From: Alphaproteobacteria bacterium CG11_big_fil_rev_8_21_14_0_20_44_7
Lineage (GTDB): Bacteria; Pseudomonadota; Alphaproteobacteria; Rickettsiales; 21-14-0-20-44-7
Direction: 5' to 3'
Length of the DNA stretch: 8,155 nt
Assembly: GCA_002787615.1 (NCBI GenBank)
Contig: PCXJ01000068.1
Span: forward strand, 1 to 8,155
The notes beneath the pieces were generated by a model. That model saw only the letters and a program-made list of their open reading frames with translations. It was not told the DNA's origin and searched no databases. Below are positions 1-6,424 of the stretch, piece by piece. Each line of letters starts with the position of its first letter. The stretch's first letter is position 1. The position numbers were made by a program, and so were the translations under genes.

Positions 1-1800
1 CAGCCCGCGATTTGTATATTTTTTAGCAATCGAAATAACCAGACGCAAATTCGCCTCAATCATCTCTTTCTTCGCTTGATTACTATCGCGCTCACCTTTT
101 TGCACGGCTTGTACGAGTTTCTTGAATGCGCTGATATCCAAGCCAATTTTATGGGCTGTTGTTCTTAGTTCGTCGCGGATTAAATCAACACCTTCTTTCT
201 CTTCAGTAACAAACTCTTTCCAGCCTTTGGTTTTGAGTTTGCCAACAATTTTGAACCATTCCTCATCCAGTTCATGTCCGAGATAATTTTCCAGAAAAGC
301 TTTGCGTTTTACTTTATGCTTTTCAGCGAGTTTCATAATCTCACCTTCGAGAGAAAGAATCTTTCTGCTGGTGTTATAAAGCTCTTCAAGCATTTGTTCG
401 ATAACATTATTATCAAAGCGGATTTCATCCAGCGCAAGTAGGAGAGCTGCTTTTAGCTCAATATATTTCTTGGCTTTTTGCGGAGTGATATCCTTCTTTT
501 CCAGAGTTGTTTCAAGCTTAGACTCCTGAATTTTCAGCAATGCTTTCGCGGCGTCGCAAGCAAGCTCCAATGCTTCGGTCACAATCGGCATTAGCTTTTC
601 TTCCATTGCGGCTAGGGAAACATTTGTATCGTCAAAATCCTCTTCTTCCTCTTCATAATCTGATGATTCTTCTTCCTCTTCATCTTCGTCATCATCGTCA
701 TCATCGTCTTTATCATCAGACTTCTTTGCTTTCTTGTCTTTCTCTTCGGTTTCTAGTTTTAGCTTTTCGGCATTCTTAGTTTTTACTTCGTCAGAATCTC
801 TGTCATCTCCATATACGACTTCCGGAGTGTTGCCGGGGCCTGCGCCATAAGTTGCATCCAGATCAAGGAAATTTCTTAGCAAAAGCTCGCCTTCATTCAA
901 ATCATCGCGCCATTTTATGAGTGTGCGCAATGCCAGCGGAGTTTCAAAAAGCGCTTCCAGCATTTTATCGCGGCTGACTTCTATGCGTTTTGCAATTTCA
1001 ATCTCACCTTCGCGGGAGAGTAGTTCAACTCCGCCCATTTCACGCAAATAAAGGCGCACAGGGTCATCCGTTCTGCCTAGATTATCATCATTGCTCTCTG
1101 TCTCAGCTTCTTCGCTTTCAAGATATTCATCGGCATTCTCGTATATGCGGATGTTCGCTTCAGTTAGTTTGGTGATAAATTCATCGACAATATCGGTGGA
1201 GAATTTGTCATTCGGTAGGGCGCGATTAATCTCGTCATAGGTAAGGAAATTCTTTTCCTTGGCTTTGGCAACAAGTTTGCGGAAAATTGATTTGATTTCT
1301 TCCTTCATTTCTGCAGCTTGTGTTGCTGCCTTCTTTTCCTCTATTTCTTGCGGAGTTTTCTTGGTAGCTTTTTTAGTGGTTTGCTTTGTGGGCTTATTGG
1401 CTTCGGTTTTCATTTCTTTCTTCGTTACGCTTTTTGTTTCAGACTTCTGAATCTTGGTTTTTTTCTCTTCAATTTTTTTCGCAGGTTTTTTTGCGGGTGC
1501 TTTCGCAGTTACTTTTGCCGAAGGCTTTTTGCTCTCTTTCTTCTCCGCTTTTTTGGCAGGCTGTTTCTGCACCTCTTTTTTCTTTGCCGGCGCTGCTTTT
1601 GCAAGTTTTTTCTTTGTATCCGGCTTTTTTACCGCTTTTTTTACAGCCACTTTATTAGGCACGGGTTTCTTTGCCACCGATTTTGCGGTAGATTTCTTTG
1701 CCGGAGATTTGGCAGATTTTGTTGTTGCTGCCTTTTTAGTTTCTGTTTTTTTCTTAGCCATAGGTTTTCCACTCATATCTTTATGATCGCTGTCAGTCAT
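1..1800 (-). CDS. rpoD: RNA polymerase primary sigma factor (sigma-70), 3' part missing
   Basis: This is the housekeeping sigma factor, which directs core RNA polymerase to -35/-10 promoters. The frame is open for 600 codons and leaves the window in region 2.1 (EANLRLVISIAKKYTNRG, residues 582-599). The rest of region 2 and regions 3 and 4 are outside. In order, I see a Lys/Ala/Pro-rich tail (about 15-160), region 1.1 (about 165-220, with FLTYDEINRALP), region 1.2 (DDPVRLYLREMGG, 245-257), and a long non-conserved region with an acidic tract (361-391). If the C-terminal part is of usual size, the whole protein would be well over 800 residues, longer than most relatives because of the tail. 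The start is uncertain. ATG at 1800 follows the dnaG stop by 16 nt. An in-frame ATG at 1827 would overlap dnaG. The ATG at 1761 (MAKKK) has the best Shine-Dalgarno-like GGA, 6 nt upstream. Identity is certain; the exact start is not. Confidence 0.96.
   Translation of the reverse strand, partial: MTDSDHKDMSGKPMAKKKTETKKAATTKSAKSPAKKSTAKSVAKKPVPNKVAVKKAVKKPDTKKKLAKAAPAKKKEVQKQPAKKAEKKESKKPSAKVTAKAPAKKPAKKIEEKKTKIQKSETKSVTKKEMKTEANKPTKQTTKKATKKTPQEIEEKKAATQAAEMKEEIKSIFRKLVAKAKEKNFLTYDEINRALPNDKFSTDIVDEFITKLTEANIRIYENADEYLESEEAETESNDDNLGRTDDPVRLYLREMGGVELLSREGEIEIAKRIEVSRDKMLEALFETPLALRTLIKWRDDLNEGELLLRNFLDLDATYGAGPGNTPEVVYGDDRDSDEVKTKNAEKLKLETEEKDKKAKKSDDKDDDDDDDEDEEEEESSDYEEEEEDFDDTNVSLAAMEEKLMPIVTEALELACDAAKALLKIQESKLETTLEKKDITPQKAKKYIELKAALLLALDEIRFDNNVIEQMLEELYNTSRKILSLEGEIMKLAEKHKVKRKAFLENYLGHELDEEWFKIVGKLKTKGWKEFVTEEKEGVDLIRDELRTTAHKIGLDISAFKKLVQAVQKGERDSNQAKKEMIEANLRLVISIAKKYTNRGL
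628..720 (-). other. Acidic Asp/Glu tract in the sigma-70 non-conserved region
   Basis: Residues 361-391 of the sigma factor hold 25 Asp or Glu in 31 positions, including a run of seven Asp. The tract lies between regions 1.2 and 2.1. Acidic stretches here are common in proteobacterial primary sigma factors, so this alone is not unusual. The DNA is a near-repeat of GAT, GAC, GAA and GAG codons and may vary in length between strains by slippage, which is inference. Confidence 0.85.
1321..1758 (-). repeat. Low-complexity segment of rpoD encoding a Lys/Ala/Pro tail with PAKK motifs
   Basis: Residues 15-160 of the sigma factor contain about 53 lysines in 146 positions. There is no arginine before residue 174. 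PAKK occurs five times, starting at residues 33, 71, 81, 102 and 106, among AKK, VKK and TKK variants. The composition resembles histone H1 tails and the basic N-terminal extensions known from actinobacterial HrdB/SigA proteins. It is probably disordered and could touch DNA or RNA non-specifically; that role is inference. The motifs are irregularly spaced, so this is compositional bias and not a clean tandem repeat. The frame stays open through the segment and joins smoothly to region 1.1, so it appears to be truly translated if the 1800 or 1761 start is used. Confidence 0.8.
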
Positions 1801-1816
1801 TTTCAGCCATAGGTCT

Positions 1817-3574
1817 TTAATCTTCATGACTTGCGTTTATTTTTTCCTGGTATGATATTAATTCATTAAAGTGCTGTTGTAGCCTGAGGAATTCATCCTC
1901 AGATTCGCCTTTCAGATTTGCATGCTCAGCTTCGATAATTTGCTGCCTGTACTGCTCAAGAGTAACTTTATAGGCCTGTTCTGCTGCTCCATGTCTTACG
2001 GAAAAATCCGCACCAGCTTTTATATATCTCTTTGCTTGTCCGTCAAGAGATTTGATTAATTCTTCAAGATTTACCTCATTTTTTTCATTTATCCCTATGT
2101 TTTCTATAATATCTTGCCTCACTTCATCAATTTCAAGTGTCTGAAACTCTAAATTCATAAATTCTTCCTCAATAGAAGAGTTCTCCAGCAATTCTGGATT
2201 TTTGCAGATAATCCCGAATAATGCGAGTTTAAGCTGCTCCAGCTTCTCTAGCTCATTGCTATCTACGGCGGCGATTCCACCAATATCTCTGGAAGATGAT
2301 TTATTTGTGCGGGAATCCTTGCCTTTGCGGGTTTTAAATTCATTCCATAAACTTTCGGAGAAATATCTGCGATAATTCTGTGAAACCTCTTTATCCTGAA
2401 TTTGCTCTGCTAGTTTTACTAGCCTTGCATTAAAATCAGCCTGTTGCTCAGGGGTTTTCACTAGCTTTTTATCGCGCTCTGATTCATATAATTTTTGTGA
2501 TAATGGAGTGGCGCTGTTCAGCAAATTTCTGAACATTCCGGCATCTTTTCTAACAATATCATCCGGATCTTGGCCTTTTGGCAATTGTACGAACTTCAAT
2601 GAGAATCCGGGTTTGAGCATGGGTAGGGCAAGATTTGCGGCACGAATCATCGCATTTTTTCCGGCATTATCTCCATCAAAGCATAAAGTTGGTTCGGGGC
2701 AGATTTTCCATAACTCTTCCATATGTTCATGGCTGAGAGATGTTCCGAGCGGAGCAACGGCATTGTTAAACCCTGATTGGTTGAGTGAAATCACATCCAT
2801 ATAGCCCTCAGTAACAATCAGTTCACCTTTTTCATGCGCTGCCCTGCGCGAGATGGATTTGGCGAAAAGTACACGCCTTTTGTGGAAAATCTCGGTTTCC
2901 GGCGAGTTGAGATATTTAGGCTCAGAGCCATCCAGAGAACGCCCGCCAAATGCAATCGGCTGGCCTTTTGAATTGGTGATGGTGAATATCACGCGACCAC
3001 GGAAATATTCATAACCGTTTTTCACCAAGCCGATTTCCTGCATGTCTTTGAGAGAGAATCCTTTGCTTTCCAGATGTTTTTGCAATGCTCCGCGCTCATC
3101 GGGGGCGAATCCGAGTTTAAAGCGTTCAATAATTTCCGGATTTAATCCGCGCTGTTTCAAATAATCACGGGCATTTGCGCCGTAAGATTTCCGCAAATTA
3201 TCCTGAAACCATTCGCAAGCAGTTTCTGCACAACGTAGAAGCTCGGAATATCTGTCATATTTGGCGGCTGCCTGTGCATCTTTTTTCGGCATTGTCATAT
3301 TCAGCTCAAATGCTAATTTTTCAATCGCTTCGGGGAAGTTCATCCCCTCTGTACGCATCACGAAATCAAACAAATTCCCATGTGCGCCGCAGCCGAAGCA
3401 ATGGTAAAAGCCTTTTTCGTCATTAACTGTGAATGATGGAGTTTTTTCGTTATGAAATGGGCAAAGCCCGCTATGTTCATTTCCGCGTTGCTTCAAGTTG
3501 ACGCGGCGGCGCACGACTTCCGAAATATTGATTCTATCTTTGATTTGTTCGACAAATTCTCTGGGAAAAAGCAT
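1817..3574 (-). CDS. dnaG: DNA primase
   Basis: DnaG makes the short RNA primers for lagging-strand synthesis at the replication fork and works with the DnaB helicase. The 585-residue product is complete and of normal family length. The N-terminal zinc-binding domain has C38, H41, C59 and C62 (CPFH and CFGC). The RNA polymerase core follows, with RFKLGFAPD at 151-159 and FRGRVIF at 191-197. The TOPRIM fold has E256 in EGYMD, and D300 and D302 in DGDNAGK, which are the expected metal-binding acidic residues. The C-terminal part (about 430-585) is helical and poorly conserved, as expected for the helicase-binding domain. The ATG at 3574 fits the usual start just before the zinc domain, but I see no good Shine-Dalgarno sequence in front of it. 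It ends 16 nt before the chosen rpoD start, matching the common dnaG-rpoD pairing. Confidence 0.98.
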   Translation of the reverse strand: MLFPREFVEQIKDRINISEVVRRRVNLKQRGNEHSGLCPFHNEKTPSFTVNDEKGFYHCFGCGAHGNLFDFVMRTEGMNFPEAIEKLAFELNMTMPKKDAQAAAKYDRYSELLRCAETACEWFQDNLRKSYGANARDYLKQRGLNPEIIERFKLGFAPDERGALQKHLESKGFSLKDMQEIGLVKNGYEYFRGRVIFTITNSKGQPIAFGGRSLDGSEPKYLNSPETEIFHKRRVLFAKSISRRAAHEKGELIVTEGYMDVISLNQSGFNNAVAPLGTSLSHEHMEELWKICPEPTLCFDGDNAGKNAMIRAANLALPMLKPGFSLKFVQLPKGQDPDDIVRKDAGMFRNLLNSATPLSQKLYESERDKKLVKTPEQQADFNARLVKLAEQIQDKEVSQNYRRYFSESLWNEFKTRKGKDSRTNKSSSRDIGGIAAVDSNELEKLEQLKLALFGIICKNPELLENSSIEEEFMNLEFQTLEIDEVRQDIIENIGINEKNEVNLEELIKSLDGQAKRYIKAGADFSVRHGAAEQAYKVTLEQYRQQIIEAEHANLKGESEDEFLRLQQHFNELISYQEKINASHED

Positions 3575-3583
3575 AGGCTGGCG

Positions 3584-3613
3584 ATAATACAGTAATTACA
3601 ATAAGATGTGCAA
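3584..3613 (-). promoter_or_regulatory. Possible sigma-70 promoter for dnaG-rpoD
   Basis: Read on the minus strand, TTGCAC (3613-3608) and TATTAT (3589-3584) are separated by 18 nt. The -10 hexamer matches the consensus at 5 of 6 positions, the -35 at only 3 of 6. The -10 box ends 9 nt before the dnaG ATG, so a transcript from it would have an almost empty leader. This is the only promoter-like pair I found in the 64-bp ccmC-dnaG gap. The region is AT-rich, so a chance match is quite possible. Confidence 0.3.
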
Positions 3614-3638
3614 TGTTTTTAACTAATATTTATTTGGC

Positions 3639-4340
3639 CTAGCCGCGCGATAATTTGCGCTCAATGATTTCGCTACGCAATTTCGCCGATAATATTAGTA
3701 GGAATATGCACAAGCTTGCAATCGCCATCAAAAATAGCGGCAATAGCATGGAAGAATGGATTGAAGGCCCATCAACCCGAAAAACGCTGGCAGGTTGGTG
3801 CAATGTGTTCCACCATTCAACCGAATATTTGATTATAGGCAGATTTATCAGCCCGACAACAGCAAGGATAGAAGATGATTTAGCCTCTTTTTCTTCCTCA
3901 TGGAAAGCGCCGGAAAGCCCAAGATAGCCAAGATACATAAAGAATAATATCAGCATAGATGTTAGGCGTGCATCCCAAACCCACCATGTTCCCCATGTCG
4001 GATAGCCCCATATCGAACCGGTTATCAGGCAAGTTGCGGCAAAAACAGCACCAATCGGTGCGGCGGATTTTGCAATTAGATAATTAAGCGGATTGCGCCA
4101 TATCAAATAACCTGCGCTGAAAATTCCCATAAATGCGTAGGCGAACATAGCCAGCCATGCGGCGGGCACATGCACATACATAATCCGCATGATAGAACCG
4201 CCCTGCAATGGGTCGGTTTCGGTAGTGAAGGCGAGAATCAGGCCTAGCATCAATGCAATCCCACCCGCTATATACATAACAGGAGTGACCTTCTCGGAGA
4301 ATTTCTCGATATTGGATACTTTAATAAAATTATTGAACAT
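3639..4340 (-). CDS. ccmC: Heme exporter/handling protein CcmC of cytochrome c maturation system I
   Basis: CcmC is the inner-membrane protein that presents heme to the chaperone CcmE during system I cytochrome c biogenesis. The 233-residue length is normal for the family. The diagnostic tryptophan-rich WWD motif is WGTWWVWDARLTS (116-128). The two periplasmic heme-ligand histidines are present as H57 (MYVHVPAAW) and H181 (TLHQPAS). Hydrophobic stretches near 21-40, 56-80, 93-112, 126-145, 156-172 and 197-219 give the expected six membrane segments. Its ATG overlaps the stop of the diguanylate cyclase gene by 1 nt (TAATG), which suggests translational coupling. No ccmA, ccmB, ccmD or ccmE lies beside it, so the ccm genes are probably dispersed, as in Rickettsiales. 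The family call is firm. Confidence 0.97.
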   Translation of the reverse strand: MFNNFIKVSNIEKFSEKVTPVMYIAGGIALMLGLILAFTTETDPLQGGSIMRIMYVHVPAAWLAMFAYAFMGIFSAGYLIWRNPLNYLIAKSAAPIGAVFAATCLITGSIWGYPTWGTWWVWDARLTSMLILFFMYLGYLGLSGAFHEEEKEAKSSSILAVVGLINLPIIKYSVEWWNTLHQPASVFRVDGPSIHSSMLLPLFLMAIASLCIFLLILSAKLRSEIIERKLSRG

Positions 4341-5365
4341 TAGCTTTCTACGGTAACAGTGTTTCTTCCTCTATCTTTGGAAGTATACAATGCTTTATCT
4401 GCTCTTTCAATAAAATCATCAACTTTGTCAAAACGATGGCGTAAACATGATACGCCGAGTGAAACCGTTAGTTTACCATAGCTTTCGCCGGTATCTTTCC
4501 TTTTTAATTCCTTGCTAGCGATGGAGCGCCGGATATTTTCTGCCACAATTTGCGCACCGTTAAGCGGAGTTTCGGGCAAAAGCAGAGCAAATTCTTCACC
4601 ACCAAAGCGTGATACGAAATCCTTACCGCGAATTACGTCTTTGAGAACGCTGGCAACGATGCGTAATACTTGGTCGCCTAAAAGATGCCCGTAATTATCA
4701 TTGAACTTCTTGAAATGATCCACATCAACCATCAGCAGGCATAAATCCTTTCCGGTTTCCTTGGCTTCCGCCATCATGCGGATTATGCTTTCATCAAAAG
4801 CCTTGCGATTGGCAATTCCGGTGAGGGCATCAAGCGCTACTTGGGAAGATACTTCCTCCAGATTCACTTTCAGCACTTCAACCTCTTCCCGCGACTGTTT
4901 GAGTTGCTTATTTAGCTCCAGACCTTTGCTCTTCAAATCACTGGTTTTGGTAACAATTTTTTCAATAAATTTTGCAATATCTTCATTTCCGGCGGCGGCA
5001 AGGTCATTTGTAAATTCATCAAGCTGCTTGCCATAATTTTCTGTGCCTTCGGCGGAGGTTTCAATAGTTTTTAGAACGCCTGACATGATCTTTTGCACGC
5101 GGCTGCTCGCTTCTTCAACAATTCTGGTATTTACTTCTTTGAGTATGAAAGTGTTATATAAATCTCTGGTAACGGAGCGGTCAAAATCTTTTTTGTCGGC
5201 CACCAGCTTATCTACAGCCTGTATTAGCTTTTTATTACTGCCGCGAGCATATTCAAACCATATCGAATAATTCTCGGGCAATGGCTGCACCTTGCGCTCA
5301 GTCATAGATTTCATGGCATGTTGCGCCCATGTATCGATAATTTTATTTTCTTCTTCTGGTGTCAT
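4340..5365 (-). CDS. GGDEF-domain diguanylate cyclase
   Basis: This enzyme should join two GTP molecules into the second messenger cyclic di-GMP. The C-terminal GGDEF domain (about 175-341) starts at ALDALTGIANRKAF. It has the metal-binding region VDVDHFKKFND (213-223) and an intact active site GGEEF (255-259). RGKD (247-250) lies five residues before GGEEF and fits the RxxD product-inhibition site. The N-terminal half has no membrane segment or signal peptide. It begins with a conserved-looking block (PENYSIWFEYARGSN, 30-44) seen at the start of many soluble alphaproteobacterial diguanylate cyclases, then a helical, partly coiled-coil stretch (about 75-175). The protein is therefore probably cytosolic, with its N-terminal half as a sensing or dimerising part of unknown ligand. 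Its stop overlaps the ccmC start. The 54-bp gap to ribA holds a short inverted repeat but no clear promoter or terminator. Confidence 0.95.
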   Translation of the reverse strand: MTPEEENKIIDTWAQHAMKSMTERKVQPLPENYSIWFEYARGSNKKLIQAVDKLVADKKDFDRSVTRDLYNTFILKEVNTRIVEEASSRVQKIMSGVLKTIETSAEGTENYGKQLDEFTNDLAAAGNEDIAKFIEKIVTKTSDLKSKGLELNKQLKQSREEVEVLKVNLEEVSSQVALDALTGIANRKAFDESIIRMMAEAKETGKDLCLLMVDVDHFKKFNDNYGHLLGDQVLRIVASVLKDVIRGKDFVSRFGGEEFALLLPETPLNGAQIVAENIRRSIASKELKRKDTGESYGKLTVSLGVSCLRHRFDKVDDFIERADKALYTSKDRGRNTVTVES

Positions 5366-5419
5366 AGTAGATAAGTTTTAGCATAAGATAGTTGATAAAC
5401 TATTAATGTATTTAATTCT

Positions 5420-6424
5420 CTAATCTATGATATGTCCAGATTTTGCCGATTTGACCTGCAAATATTGCTCATTATGCTCATGAGATACTAGTAATGGCAC
5501 CCGATTTGTCACTTTTATGCCCAAATTTTCAATATCTTGTGCTTTTTTAGGATTGTTTGTGACGATTTGTACAGATGTAATTCCAAGGATTTTCAGCATG
5601 TTAGCTGCCGATTCAAAACCGCGCTCCTCATCATCAAATCCCAAGAATTCATTGGCTTCTACCGTATCCATTCCACTTTTCTGCAATTGATACGCACGCA
5701 GTTTGTTGATAAGCCCGATTCCGCGCCCTTCCTGCAATAAATATAGGATAATTCCGCCGCCCTGCTTATCCATCAGCTTTATGCATTCGCGCAACTGGTC
5801 GCCGCAATCACAAGCGAGGCTGCCCAGTAAGTCACCCGTATAGCAGGAGGAGTGGATACGCATTAGCGGGTTTTCTGATATATCCCCGATGATAATTGCT
5901 AAATGTTCAGAATTGCCGCTTTTGGGGCGGAAGGCTTTTATATAGGCTTTTTTGGCATCGGCGAGTTTTAGCGGAGTTTCGGCTGCCAGAAAGAGCGAAT
6001 TATTTTCATCCTCTTTATAGCTCATAATGTCCGCCGCGCTAATTTTATATGCATCTTCTGAATTTTCCAGAATAATTGCGCATGGTAATAACTCCGCAAT
6101 TCTTGCCAGTTTAAGCGCTGTGGTATTTTGTTCAGTAGCATTTTCCAGATATTTTGGGTTGGCATTACTATGCCCAGCAACAAGCAAAACCACATCTTGC
6201 AGGCTCAAATCTGATAATTTTATTTCTACCGATGCAGTAAATTCCTGATTAAAAATCGCTTTTGCCCGCAATGGGGTGACTAAAAGTTTGAGATTTTGCG
6301 TGGCTAGATTTTGCCAGATTTTTTCAGTCAAAAACTCAGGATGAATTATGATTTGTCCGTCAATTTCAACTTCCCGTCCATGTCGTAATTCAAATGCAGC
6401 TCTGTCTACATCAACAATGCTCAT
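5420..6424 (-). CDS. ribA: GTP cyclohydrolase II with degenerate N-terminal domain
   Basis: RibA catalyses the first committed step of riboflavin synthesis, opening GTP to 2,5-diamino-6-ribosylamino-pyrimidinone 5'-phosphate with loss of formate and pyrophosphate. The catalytic domain occupies about 165-334. The zinc ligands are C194, C205 and C207 (HSSCYTGD...ACDCGDQL). The substrate loop is QEGRGIGL (231-238). The catalytic tyrosine is Y245 in NKLRAYQLQ, and R268 follows in the DDEER segment. Residues 1-160 lack these motifs. Their start (RAAFELRHGREVEIDG) recalls dihydroxybutanone phosphate synthase (RibB), but the acidic DDEDRENEGD catalytic loop is missing, so that activity is not expected. 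This long form is common in alphaproteobacteria. The ATG at 6424 overlaps the HAD gene stop by 4 nt (ATGA), which supports this start and a shared transcript. Confidence 0.96.
   Translation of the reverse strand: MSIVDVDRAAFELRHGREVEIDGQIIIHPEFLTEKIWQNLATQNLKLLVTPLRAKAIFNQEFTASVEIKLSDLSLQDVVLLVAGHSNANPKYLENATEQNTTALKLARIAELLPCAIILENSEDAYKISAADIMSYKEDENNSLFLAAETPLKLADAKKAYIKAFRPKSGNSEHLAIIIGDISENPLMRIHSSCYTGDLLGSLACDCGDQLRECIKLMDKQGGGIILYLLQEGRGIGLINKLRAYQLQKSGMDTVEANEFLGFDDEERGFESAANMLKILGITSVQIVTNNPKKAQDIENLGIKVTNRVPLLVSHEHNEQYLQVKSAKSGHIID

Noticed and set aside
540..779. Plus-strand open frame rich in Leu, His and Arg
   Set aside because: It lies opposite the acidic tract of rpoD, and its composition is explained by reading the GAT/GAA codons backwards.
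1..1800. A possible frameshift joining an unrelated lysine-rich gene to rpoD
   Set aside because: I translated all 600 codons and found no stop or frame change; region 1.1 follows the tail in the same frame. The dnaG-to-rpoD spacing also leaves no room for a separate gene.
1259..1812. Long plus-strand open frames rich in Phe, Leu, Cys and Ala that look like membrane proteins
   Set aside because: They are the complement of the lysine-rich rpoD tail: AAA/AAG codons read backwards give TTT/CTT. The minus-strand frame continues into unmistakable sigma-70 regions.
3575..3638. A possible ccmD gene or terminator between ccmC and dnaG
   Set aside because: The gap is 64 bp, holds no open frame with a membrane segment, and shows no GC-rich hairpin followed by T residues.
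5388..5403. Inverted repeat atagtt-gata-aactat in the ribA to GGDEF gap
   Set aside because: The stem is only 6 AU-rich pairs and has no following T-run on the minus strand, so it is not a credible terminator; it is also too short to call an operator.
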